Of a DNA stretch of 64,000 nucleotides, positions 53,461 through 63,636 are shown in pieces. Under the pieces are notes generated by a model. It had not been told where the DNA came from. It made no database searches and saw nothing but the letters and a program-made list of their open reading frames with translations. How positions within the stretch are numbered: the stretch's first letter is position 1; the number at the start of each line of letters is the position of its first letter. The translations under genes were made by a program, and so were the position numbers. Source of the stretch: Heligmosomoides polygyrus polygyrus (taxonomy: Eukaryota; Nematoda; Chromadorea; Rhabditida; Heligmosomidae); contig OX377204.1 of the NCBI GenBank assembly GCA_947396885.1, positions 2,666,001-2,730,000 of the forward strand, in the 5' to 3' direction.

Positions 53461-53950
53461 GAAGAACTGACATTTACTTCCTTTTGGACAAAAAAGAACG
53501 CGTCGAAGGGCTCAAAACTCGTTCACTGCTATGCACACGGGTACGGTATAAAGGCAAACGGTATACGGTATGTAGCGATTTATAAATAGACGACAAGATG
53601 TATCAAGAGCGAGGAAACAGTGGAAGAAAGAGCAAACTCTCTAACAGAAGAAGCGGATTCAGATCAGATGAAGGCAAATAATCTCAAATGCGGAGGGGAT
53701 CAGCGGCAGGTATATACAAACCAAACCATCATTCATTTCAAAGGCTATGATAAAGTCATCCGCTTCAGTTCTTCTTTCAAGAGCATCATGTTCGATGAAG
53801 TCAGTTTGATTCTAAATGAACGAGACGTAATTCTATTCAAAGCAGGCTGCCAAACCACCCATCTAGTTACATTTGTTGTTTACGTGTTTTTAAGAATACA
53901 CCTCGCAAACATTTCGCAAGCAAAAACAAAGATGAAAGGATAAAGAAATT
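53461..53950. other. Upstream region of the nlp-42-like gene
   Basis: A plus-strand frame (53620-53943) is open for 107 codons but has no domain, signal or splice support. It lies where the neuropeptide gene promoter should be. Confidence 0.3.
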
Positions 53951-53954
53951 ACCG

Positions 53955-54215
53955 CGTTAGTCAAACCTCTTTGGGATGCGCCACGCATTCTACTTCTACG
54001 GAATGTCCTGGAGGCGATTTGAATGCCAAACAATGGCTTGTGGTGGCCAGCCGTTGAATAAATCAGCGCTATATCCTTAACAGGCAAGTCTGGTAGCAAT
54101 TCAAAGAGCCCAGAGGGTTGGCCTGGGGGAGGGGGGAATCCGAACCAGAAACCTGGTATCGCGTGCACGCGACAGCCGACGCCTCCTCTGACTGCGCTAC
54201 ACGCGCTCTGCACCA
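53955..54215 (-). repeat. tRNA-derived SINE copy
   Basis: On the minus strand the head gtgtagcgcagtcagaggag and the B-box-like ggttcggattcc-type stretch precede the body (ctggccaccacaagccattg) and the gcgtggcgcatcccaaag region. Members of this family end in gccgtcctttatcc. Confidence 0.7.
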
Positions 54216-54524
54216 AAATGAAAAGAAGCCTATTGGACACAGGGTGATTAACGTACTCAGGAATAGTGATATGTACGCAAAACGGTTTCCACTCGCCTTC
54301 CCAGCTGTTCCCATATTAACAGGGACTGAATAATTTTAGGCGTTTCCAAGAAGAGGCTTTCCGCTCCGTAGCAAAAGAAGTTGTTCGCGTCTAAGCTCTA
54401 ATTCGACGATAAAGGATACATAGTAAAAGATGACCTTAGTCAATCCCTTTTGGACTGCGCCACGCATTTTGACATGTGCTGGAGAGAAATAGAACAGTAC
54501 TTGGAATCTGCGTCAGCTAGTGGG

Positions 54525-54920
54525 TGGGAACATCTCTGACATTTCCTCTGGAGGGGCCGCACAACCAGTTGCTATTGTGGTGAGAACCTGTTTCAGTGGG
54601 CGTGGCGAGCTGCGCCGATTGGCCAGGTGAGGGGCCCCGGTGCGATTACCTGCACCCCGTTGACGCTCCTGTTGAAGTACACCATTGGGCTTAAGGGTCG
54701 GCTCCTGTTGCTGGTGTGTTGCAGGATTCTTCTGCAGCCACATATCCACATATATCCAGCTCGTACCGACATATATATGTGCATACGCATATAAATAGGT
54801 ATATACTATGTACACACATGTATTTACATATGTATATACATGTATATATGTAGAAACAGGTTGTCACCCCAATAGCAATGGTTGTGCGGCTCTTCGAGGG
54901 CGAATGACAGAGATGGTAGA
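54525..54920. repeat. Inverted-repeat element containing AT/TG microsatellite
   Basis: The left block gccgcacaaccagttgctat, then tgtggtgagaacctgtttc at 54556-54595, is repeated inverted at 54853-54893 (gaaacaggttgtcacc, ccaatagcaatggttgtgcg). Between them lie a noncoding stretch and a tatatg-rich run at 54740-54850. Confidence 0.55.
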
Positions 54921-55204
54921 AGAAAGAGAAATTATTCGAAAAAGAACTCCGAAAATAACTTTAATTGTAAACGACTAAAAAGGGAACAGTTGGCTTAGTT
55001 TTCGTTTTTTCGTCCCTCAAAAAAGTTTCTTTCAAACTTGTATTGCATTATTGTTTGAATTACAGTTGGACGAAAAACGAAAAGAAAATGTTTTTCCCCA
55101 TGTGCTCATCCCCAAAAGTGTGAGGAAGACGGAGTTCTAGCATACTAAGCTAAGCTCCCCTGTTGATGTTGGTGGTCAACTAATAGCAAATAAACAAAGA
55201 ATAA

Positions 55205-55475
55205 ATGACGGCGTTAATTAATCCCTTTGGGATGCGCCACGCATGCATTCTACTTCTACGGGACGCCGTGGAGGCATGTTCAATGCGAAATGGGTTATAC
55301 AATGACCTGCGGTGGCCAGCCGATGGACAAATCTGTGCTTAATCCTTCCCAGCCAAGCCTGGCACCGGTTCACTGACCCCGGAGGTTGGGCTGGGCGGGA
55401 AATCCGAACCAGGAGCCTGGTATGGGATGCACGTGGCTGCCGGCACCTCTTCCGACTGCGCTACTAGCGCCCTTA
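55205..55475 (-). repeat. tRNA-derived SINE copy
   Basis: Same order as the copy at 57795: gacggcgttaattaatccct, then gatgcgccacgcatgcattc, gtggccagccgatggacaaa, gaaatccgaaccaggagcct and ctcttccgactgcgctacta on the plus strand. Confidence 0.75.
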
Positions 55476-55559
55476 GCGAATAAATGTTAAAAGTAGGTAT
55501 TGGACATATAGTGAAAATAAATATTAAGCTATAGAAAATTCGCGGTGCAAATCGAGCGC

Positions 55560-55735
55560 ATTCGGAGGAGGTGGTGGCTCACTCGATCGTGAACTGGGTG
55601 GATGGGAAGGACAGAACACTGACTTGTTCATGTTCGGCTGGCCTACCCTATCCTACCTATCCTCCACATTTTGCAAAAGTAGAATGCGTGGCGCACCCGA
55701 CATACACCAAAGAAGGACCCCCTCCCTTATCCTTT
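55560..55735 (+). repeat. tRNA-derived SINE, body and tail
   Basis: Plus-orientation body pieces gacttgttcatgttcggctg and gtagaatgcgtggcgcaccc. The tRNA-like head is degraded. Confidence 0.5.
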
Positions 55736-55989
55736 TCACCCTTTGTAGAAAATTCACATAGGAGCAGACAGAGAAATTTTGACGACAGAGGAGCAAGGAA
55801 ATATAGAAAGGGCAGCAGAAAATTAAGAAGGAAACACCTCGAGAGAAAAGCAAACTAATGAAGATGAAAAGAACTGAAGAGAAAAATGAACGCTTCGCTG
55901 AGGAAGCGCCAAATATGCCCACAGACAACCACCAAACCTGTGAGAAAACCTAAGCTCCGAGGCACGTCACTAAATAAAGGAATAACCAC

Positions 55990-56255
55990 TATGATTGGCC
56001 ATGCGTTCTTCTTCTACGGGGTGTCGAGCAGGCAATACGGATGCACATTTGGTCAACGCAGTGAGTTACGGTGGTCAATCTGTGGAAGGTCGGTGTTTCG
56101 TCGGAGCGGGACTAAGGCTGCTTCCAAGTCTTCGACCTTGAAGAGGTGCAAATCTTAGTTGAACGGGGCGGAATCCGAACCAACGGCATTGATTCGGTGT
56201 TCCCGCGATAGCGGCGCTTTCTCCGACTGCGCTACCACTAAGTCTATGACCACAC
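55990..56255 (-). repeat. tRNA-derived SINE copy, diverged
   Basis: Plus-strand pieces ccatgcgttcttcttctacg, gttacggtggtcaatctgtg, cggaatccgaaccaacggca and ctccgactgcgctaccacta follow the family order. Confidence 0.65.
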
Positions 56256-57220
56256 TAATGATCATACATATCACACCGAAAGTATAAGGAATATGAGGTT
56301 CCATTTCTTCGTTAACAGAGCTGGCACTGAGTTCGACCAGCTGCTATGCTTAGGCTCGGTTACATGCAAAAAATTGACAGGCTGGATTTGACCAAGGAGA
56401 TTCGTACCACTGTTATATTATTTATTTATTTATTTATTTATTATTCTTACAACCTTAAATTTCTCTTCTTATGCTCGAAGAGTACCACTATGCTTTTCGC
56501 CTTGTGCTCAGGCAAATGTCTAGTTTTTGCTACGTGATTTTACACGGATAATATATAATAAATAATGACTGTGTTAATTAGGCAATAATTTAGCCTTGTA
56601 GAGTCACGACTAATATTTATTTAGGCAAACAAAGAGCTTGGAAAATTGTAAATTATGTGAAAAATTGATATTCTTTAACCCTGCCCTGCCCATATATTTA
56701 TGTAGAAGGTGTCTTTGACAACTATCTTTAAATGCGAACAAAATCATGTTTTCGGCTTAGTTTCTAGACCTACTTTCTGACGATCAAAACTCAGAAGCTA
56801 CACCCCATTGATTATGCATTGTTTTTATCTAAAGTACGGCTACCTTAGCAACTTAACTAACGAGGAGACCAACCAACGCCGTAGAAGAGGGAAGCTGGTG
56901 CGGCTCTGTGCGTTAACTGGAGCTGTGGCTCGTCGGCTTCCTTTCACGTAACTATGACCATCATTTTGGTTGAAGAGCTCGTGTTTGGCATTTCCATAGT
57001 AATCTTCTCGTCGAATGACTGTCAGCTGAAGCAATCGCCACATCTTCCGTATTCCTCATCAGGCGAACCTAAAAATATTGCCCGCTAAAGGGCACATCAC
57101 ATCGCTCATCGAAACAGCAACATTTAATGGGTGACTGGAGCTAGAGCCAACTGGAGCTGGGTTACTATGGAAGAGACCGAACTGGCGAGTATACATGCAC
57201 TGAATTATTCCTAGATATTA
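56256..57220. other. Intergenic stretch, no gene seen
   Basis: AT-rich, with an (ATTT)n run at 56419-56443. A 67-codon minus frame at 56840-57043 is unsupported. Confidence 0.4.
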
Positions 57221-57224
57221 GTTC

Positions 57225-57490
57225 CTTACCAGTATTGTGGAGCGCGGAGCGCAGCCGGAGGAGGTGTCAGCTGTCGCATGCTTCCGATACCAGGTTCCTG
57301 ATTCTTCTCGCCTAGGCCAACCCCTTCGGGTTCTTGGAATTGGTAACAGACCATTGACTTGTTCATTGCAAGTCATCTTGTAGGCCAAATATGCATTCAA
57401 ATCGCCTCGTCTTCACAACTTCCAGTAGAAGTAGAATGCATGACGCACCTTGAAAGGACTGAGAAACAACGTCCTTTACCCTTCATCTTA
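57225..57490 (+). repeat. tRNA-derived SINE copy
   Basis: Head gcgcagccggaggaggtgtc, B-box-like accaggttcctgattcttct, body cattgacttgttcattgcaa, then gtagaatgcatgacgcacct and an acgtcctttaccctt tail, all on the plus strand. Confidence 0.75.
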
Positions 57491-57794
57491 TTCTACCAAA
57501 TTAAAGACACAGTCGGTAAGAACTTCTGTGGTCATCTATTTAAAGCAGATCCTTTAAGATTTATACATCATTTTCACGTCAAATTGGACACTCTTCTAAG
57601 CTGGCCTATAAACTTTGAAATCAAATTGAACGTCTTCCAAATCGAGATGAGATTCTTGCAGGTTAAACTACAGACTACTGAAGACGGTTAGAATATTTTT
57701 CGTTCAATTAAAACTCAGAATTACATTTTTTGAACATTTTTTTACTTTAGCTTCCGAATGAGCGAAATAATTTTATAAAATTTTTATTTTTCGA

Positions 57795-58105
57795 GAAAAT
57801 AAAGGATAAAGGACGGCGTTACTCAATCCCCCTTGAGATGCGCCATGCACTCTACTTCTACGCGATGTCGGGAGGCGATCTGAAGGCGTATTTGGCCATG
57901 CAATGACTTGCAGTGGCCAGCCGATGAACAAGCCAGCGCTTTATCCTTCCTGGACAAGTCTGGTACTAATTCACCGACCCCGGAGGGATGGAAATCTTGG
58001 TTGGCCAGGGCGGGAAATCCGCACCAGGAACCTGGTATCGGGTATATGCGACAGCCGGCGCCTCCTCCGACCGCGCTATACGCGCCCTCGAGAAAAGTAT
58101 CAAAT
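57795..58105 (-). repeat. tRNA-derived SINE, best copy
   Basis: On the minus strand the order is: tagcgcggtcggaggaggcg (A-box type), gataccaggttcctggtgcg (B-box type), body with ccctccggggtcggtgaatt, gcatggcgcatctcaagggg, and a tail cgccgtcctttatcctttat. About 310 bp. The internal RNA polymerase III boxes at the head and the lack of coding make it a SINE. Confidence 0.8.
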
Positions 58106-59264
58106 CAAATTTTGTATTAAAGAGCAACAAAGCCGCAATCATGGCCCGCATCAGAAAACAGGATCGCGCCATGCGCTCAAAAAGTTCAACGCAACGATTA
58201 TTTGATTGAAAGTGTAAATACTGCTTACATGCAGCAAGAAAGTTTGGATATGTGTGTTTTTTTACAAATGTTTGTGCTGCACCCCTTGCAGCTGTAAAAC
58301 TGAATGCAAACAAAGATTCTGCTATCAATCGAATAAAAATCGCGAAGTTTTAAAGAACGCTGGCATGGCGCAACCCCTGTTTTGGCATTATAAAATGGCC
58401 GCCTTCCTGCTCTTCCAGACAAAATTTAATTCGTTGTTTTTCTTCGGAAAATCAAATTTTTATAAAATTAAAACTGAAGACTGAAACTGAACGGGAGTAA
58501 ATTAAAACTTCAAAGAAGGTTATACTAAAATCTTCCTTGGGCAAAAAATTATTCTAACATCTTTGGAAAAGTTTCTCTAGTTTAATGTAGAAGAGGTTCA
58601 TTTCGATTTGGAAGAGCTCTCTTTGATTTGAAATGTCTTCGACTATCTTGAAAGAGTGTCCAATTTGACCCAAAAAGTGTCTAATTCGAGGTCAAAATGG
58701 TATATGTCATTGCGATGAATGAACGTCGTCAAACCTCATCTAAACTTTATTGGATTCTCGAAAACTGAAATCTTCCATTGTATGTAACAGGAATCACGAA
58801 CGATCCGTGGACATTACAAATTTTAGTCGTTGCCACTGCTCCTCGAAATTCTGCACATCACTGATTCTCGAAATCCTGACGACTTTTCGTTCCACGTCGT
58901 CGAAGTATAATTAGCTTAGCATCTAGCGCACTTCCAGCCAACTTAGCAGAAGAGAGTTAATTTCGGCAGAGAGAAGTAGAATTGAAGATTTCGCCTTTGT
59001 GAGCAGCTACTTCTTATGAACGACGACTAGAAATAGCAAGGACTATTCTCGAGATGCGGTGCAATACTTCACCATAACAAGAAGCATCTGTTACGACACG
59101 CCGGCTCGTTTGGGCTATGAATACTTGATGAAAACAAAATATTATATGCAAAGATAGGAAGCTTTGCCCCTTATCGGGTTGGGTTCGATCTTGCACTGAT
59201 GCTAGACAATTTAAGCAATTCATCGACCTTTGAATTTTTATCTTTCCTTGTAAGGAGACACAGA
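58106..59264. other. Intergenic stretch, no gene seen
   Basis: Several short motifs of the kind aatttggacactctt and gaagagg recur between 57570 and 58700, suggesting an old tandem or dispersed repeat. No open frame has support. Confidence 0.35.
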
Positions 59265-59478
59265 GTATAGTTGTGCCCGAATGAAAATTCGAACATTCGA
59301 ATTCGAATAATTCCATTCGAAATCGAATATTCGTATTCGAACGTTCGAAAAAACGCAATTTTCGAATGTATTTGAATTCGAATGCTCGAAAAAAACGCGA
59401 TTTTCGAATATTCGAAAATCATCTCTATTCGAATTTATCCGGTTATTCGAAATTTTTGGGAGAGCACAACTATAATAC
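59265..59478. repeat. Short element packed with TTCGAA-type motifs
   Basis: The ends TATAGTTGTGCCCGAA and, on the minus strand, TATAGTTGTGCTCTCCCAAA are inverted. The interior holds about a dozen attcgaa/ttcgaat motifs. It is probably a non-autonomous hAT-like element, but the target duplication is not clear. Confidence 0.5.
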
Positions 59479-59589
59479 AGAGAAGTGGCATATACATTGA
59501 GTGACATCTGAACTTCAGCGTCTTTCTTCTCTGAGCTGCTCACCACGATTGTTAAACAGGCTTTATTTCAAACAGGCTTTCAGTCCGCT

Positions 59590-60070
59590 TCAAGGGAGAT
59601 GGCATCTCGTATAGCGTTGTCCAATGAGTACACTTCCGACAGCCTGCCTAAGCAACGTCGTCCGCCTGCGGGAGCACAAAGACGCAGAGAACAAGAGCGC
59701 ACCAAAATTCCTTTCTTGGTGCCCTTCATCACGGATGCTCTTAGTGCTCAAGTACGGGAATGTATACGCAAGGCTGACTTAGAAGGTCTGGTCAGGCTAG
59801 TTAACATACCGCCTGCAAATCTCAGGGCCCAACTTGTTAGGAACCGGCTGTACGATCGCGCTTGTGATACTCCGTCCTCCATGGTCTGCCCGTTTGGAAA
59901 GGAAGGGGATTGCACGCCTCAGATGTGGTACACCTCATCACTTGCACGGAGTGCAATGAGGAATACATCGGTGAGACGGGCAGGTTGCTTTAGGTGAGGG
60001 TCAAGGAACACATGGACGGGCTTCGGAGATGCCAGATCTGTGGGCGTGACCCCGGAGGGCGACAGAGAGA
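59590..60070 (+). pseudogene. Penelope-like element, C-terminal GIY-YIG endonuclease region
   Basis: FLVPFITDALSAQVRECIRK, ADLEGLVRLVNIPPANLRAQ, LVRNRLYDRACDTPSSMVCP and FGKEGDC match the linker of Penelope-like elements. After a frameshift near 59920, VVHLITCTECNEEYIGETGR is the GIY-YIG signature, then a stop and VRVKEHMDGLR. The RT domain upstream is missing. The hammerhead-like core at 60379 lies about 400 bases beyond the frame's end on the same strand. Confidence 0.8.
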
Positions 60071-60128
60071 GGGTCGCTGAGGGATTGACCTTAGGTGGTA
60101 GTCTCAGTCACCCAAACTACCTCCATCC

Positions 60129-60292
60129 GAGACGAAAGAGAAGTGAGACAGCCCAACTAACCTTATGGAAGCAGCCTCTTAGGCTGCTTCCATAAGCCTA
60201 AGAGGCTGCTTCCATAAGGTTAGTTGGGCTGTCTCAGCCTAAGAGGCTGCTTCCATAAGGTTAGTTGGGCTGTCTCACTTCTCTTTCGTCTC
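60129..60292. repeat. Hairpin with a repeated arm segment
   Basis: gagacgaaagagaagtgaga, then the block aggctgcttccataag/ttagttgggctgtctca, appears once inverted and twice direct. A palindrome is followed by a tandem copy of one arm. Confidence 0.75.
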
Positions 60293-60378
60293 CTTTTCCT
60301 ATTAATTCCGGAAACTCCTGTGACTTGAAATAGTTCTTGGACGAGTAACTTTTCGAACCTCGCTTGACTTTCATGGCT

Positions 60379-60406
60379 CTGAAGAAGGCGGTTACGCCGA
60401 AGCGTC
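60379..60406 (+). ncRNA. Hammerhead-ribozyme-like core, mutated, of the plus Penelope element
   Basis: CTGAAGA (for CTGATGA) is followed by stem GGCG-GUUA-CGCC and GAAGCGTCAGCC. Stem II is perfect, but both conserved core blocks carry a change (CUGAAGA; GAAG for GAAA), so it should not cleave. Confidence 0.55.
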
Positions 60407-60521
60407 AGCCGAATAAAGTGTGGTTAACAATCTTGGCTCCACAGCTCGAACAGTCCTATTGGTGTCAACGTCATGCCAAGATTCAACGACAGTCGATCAT
60501 GCAATAGGCTTTAATTCGGCT

Positions 60522-60549
60522 GACGTTTCGGCGTAATCGCCTTCATCGG
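60522..60549 (-). ncRNA. Hammerhead-ribozyme-like core of the minus Penelope element
   Basis: The minus strand reads CCGATGA (for CTGATGA), stem GGCG-AUUA-CGCC, then GAAACGTCAGCC. One core base is changed. The GAAACGTC arrangement with almost no stem III matches the minimal hammerheads known from Penelope-like elements. Confidence 0.6.
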
Positions 60550-60789
60550 AGCATGCTAAGTTGAGAATAATAGTGAAACTACTCTTCCAAACGCCACTTC
60601 ATCATACAGAATACTATTCTCAAGGCAGCCAGAGTAAAGAGCCGATGTCCCAGGTACAGCGTATCAACTAACCTCCTTACATGTGGGTGGCGATGAGCGC
60701 CATCAGTCACCCGTAGATAGAGATAGATCTGGTTGAGTGAGTTTAGACCCGGATGTGACCCGACTTAAGTACCCTGGATGTCAGACCAA

Positions 60790-61400
60790 ATTGATCAAAG
60801 CTTACAGAGCTCGACACAGTGTGCCAGTTCTTGAGTTATCGCTATGAACTCGCCCTTGCGGTTGACGTGTGGGTTCCTGGCCGCTATACAAAGCGCCTTA
60901 AATGTCCTGTATGCTGGGATGTCGCTTTCTCTCGCTAGGATGGAGACGGAAATATAAGACATGGCGCTATAGTGGCATCGGACCCTGTGCTCTCCCAAGG
61001 AGTTTTGGAGTTGCCACATTCAGTTTTTTGAGACCAAATCCAAATACTCCTTGATCATTAAATACAACGGTCCGCCCGTTGCCACCATGTACTCCTGCCC
61101 TCACATTCTACATGACTTAAGGACATTGGGTACCACCCCTGATGTCATGCAGTCTTCCTCCTTTCCGTTGGGGCAAATTACGCAGAATGGAGTGGAGCAC
61201 ATCCAATCGTAGATTTGGTTCCAGACCAACTGCTCCTCCAAGTTCGTGGAGTAAGACGCACCTTGATCGCCCTCAACACCTCTTGGAGATCCGCTTTGCG
61301 AACGGGCGCGCGGATCTCAGCGCTTACTCCGTCTGAGATAAAAGGCGCACAGAAGGGTGTTTTTCCCCCCTCTTCATCACGGCGAATCATACCGCTGGTG
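60790..61400 (-). pseudogene. Penelope-like element, C-terminal region, minus copy
   Basis: The minus strand gives APFISDGVSAEIRAPVRKAD, LQEVLRAIKV, then pieces of the cysteine and GIY-YIG region in shifted frames. The distal tail at 61019-60795 reads LGEHRVRCHYSAMSYISVSI, LARESDIPAYRTFKALCIAA and RNPHVNRKGEFIAITQELAH. This tail normally follows the GIY-YIG domain. It ends about 240 bases before the minus-strand hammerhead core. Confidence 0.75.
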
Positions 61401-61465
61401 GCTGTGCCCTCTGCTCACTTCTTGCCAAGCACTTCAACCACTAACTTCGTTTTGCTAGGATTCCG

Positions 61466-63150
61466 GACTCATCTAAGGAATTGAAAACAGTTATAATCTT
61501 CAAAAAAAGGTATCGGGTGGATATTAACAACAGTCTTCTCTCGGTTGAGTACAAGATCTTCTTCAAGATGTTACTTAATCGCATGAAGCGTTGCTTGGAT
61601 GAGTATCAGGCAGTGGAGCAAGCAGGGCTTCGCAAGGATTTCTCCTGCATGGACCATATTCAGATTGTCTTACAACTCATCGAAAGGAACCGCGAATACC
61701 ACATTCCACTTGCCCTTGTCTTCGTGGATTATCGGAAGGCGTTCGACTCTGTGGAATCAACGCCATTCTGAACGCGCTTGTGAATGCTGGTGCACCACTA
61801 TCCTACATCCGAATTCTCGACGAATGCTTCTCGAACACATCGACTACCATCTAGTTGTTCGAACGAACGCTTAAAATTCCTATCGAAAAAGGGATGCGGC
61901 CAGGAGACACGATTTCTCCTAAGTTATTCATCAGCTTTACCAGCACGGCAGAAGTCGAGGAAGTGCTGAACGAGCTCAATGTGGCAGGTATGAAAATTGG
62001 ATTGGACATGAATATGTCCAAAACGCGATTTATGGTCAACCACTAGCGTGATACGGCACTTGTAAGGTTAAGTGGAATAGCTCTAAAACAGCTCGACTCC
62101 TGCGTCTATCTGGGAAGAGAGCTGAATATGGGTTACGATCTTGCTCCGGGTTCGTACATTAGGTGTCTCCCTGAGTTACGGTAGCGCGCCACCGCCCCCG
62201 ATTACGGTAGTGTGGAGGGTGGTTGACCCCGCCTTCGGCTAAGATCACGTGCTAGTGAGGACTGTACTCCTGTACTCACTAACAAACTATAAAACATGTA
62301 AAAGAAAACACAGGAAAAGTTGAAAAGAGAACGTGGCCTGGGTGAAAGCTACAAAGCTATCGTACACTAAAAAGTGTAAAAAAGGAAGAAGCTTGACGTG
62401 TTGCTCCTATTACCATTTCGACTTTGTAATCTCAGAGCCGGCATGTGGTCGGGCGCAAAACTTGAAGAAAAGAAGAATACAAAGCAAAAAATAAAAAAGG
62501 AATAAGGTCCGTTATGGTTCTGCACGGAATCTTCTCCACGGCAGCAATGCGCGCTCTGCTTAGTTCGCCTCATCTCGTAGTGAAATCTCGTTCGTGGTGA
62601 GCGCGGGACCCTGTCTGCCTACGGTAATCGAGCGCGTCCCTCCGCCCCTACTGTAATGGGAGACACCTAACGTAACGCACCCACCTTGCTCCTGAAATCA
62701 CCCGCAGGAGACGCGCAGCATGGGCAGCCTTCAGTTCGATTCGCGAAGTCACCGATGAGGTCAAGGATGCCGGCCTCAGGGCCTCGATATTCAACGCCTC
62801 TGTACTGCCTGCGATGTGTTACGCGACGAAAACCTGGCTCGACAGCAAGACAATCGCCAGAGCGATGCAAACCACGTATCGTGCACTGGAGAGATGTTTT
62901 CTGAGGTCAAGCCTACGTCAGCAATGGCAAGAAAGCCTACGAAGCTCGGAGCTACGGGAGAAGTCGCAATTAGCAGATCCGCTGTAGTACATGATGTCCA
63001 AATATCGCTGGGCTGGACACCTGCTTCGACGAAAGGACGACAGATGAAGCCTCCGTGTCACAGAATGGTCTCCATTAGACCATAAAAGACCACTGGGACG
63101 ATCGCCAACAAGATCGGCAGACTCATTGAAAAGGCAGCTTTAAGACTTGA
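61466..63150 (+). pseudogene. RTE-like LINE, deleted and split by a DNA element
   Basis: RT pieces: LLSVEYKIFFKMLLNRMKRC, VEQAGLRKDFSCMDHIQIVL, LALVFVDYRKAFDSVE, then IPIEKGMRPGDTISPKLF. The segment with the YADD motif is deleted between KLF and AEVEEVLNELNVAGMKIGLD. SCVYLGRELNMGYDLAP follows, then the insert 62148-62684, then EITRRRRAAWAAFSSIREVT, LRASIFNASVLPAMCYATKT, ALERCFL and a WAGHLLRRKDDR tail. There are several frameshifts. It belongs to a different RTE lineage from 26110-29047. Confidence 0.8.
62148..62684. mobile_element. 537-bp DNA element with 8-bp target duplication inside the RTE frame
   Basis: CTTGCTCC lies on both sides (62140-62147 and 62685-62692). The ends GGGTTCGTACATTAGGTGTC and, on the minus strand, GTGGGTGCGTTACGTTAGGT are imperfect inverted repeats sharing TTAGGTGTCTCCC. 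Removing the insert and one duplicate restores DLAP-EITRRRR in frame. The 8-bp target suggests the hAT or Merlin group. The interior has no transposase. Confidence 0.8.
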
Positions 63151-63636
63151 TGTTGAATGATGAGTTTGCTGAAGTAAGCCGTCACTGACACTGACACTGA
63201 CGTAAGGAGCTTACTGCTTTAGCCAGATGGCGACACTTCACAACATTGAGAACCAGCAATGATACAACCTAGAAACGTTTAACGTTTCTTACCTACGCAA
63301 CTCAAAAACATTAATGAATTCGTCAATTTTCCACGATTTTTCTGATTCCGCGCCACGCGGACGTTTGAAATTCCCACGCTCTACAAATGTTTCATTCTTC
63401 GAACTCGGGAACACGCGACAACGGACGTCTTGCCGAGTCTGAAGAATGAAACATTTGTTGAACGCGAAGCGACTGAAAACTTCTGTTCAAGAAATTTGAC
63501 TTGCGATTCTATCAGGGTTTCGTGAAAGTTTTGAGAACTTTTGATGGATCCAAATAAAATGACATATCTTCTCACAGGCTTCGACATCCTTGCAAATGAT
63601 AGCGTTCTGATCTAAACCTCAATCAATACAGTCGCC
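63151..63636. other. Stretch between LINE and mariner with a small hairpin
   Basis: An inverted pair caaatgtttcattcttc (63384-63400) and gaagaatgaaacatttg (63441-63457) encloses about 40 bases. Nothing else is recognised. Confidence 0.4.
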
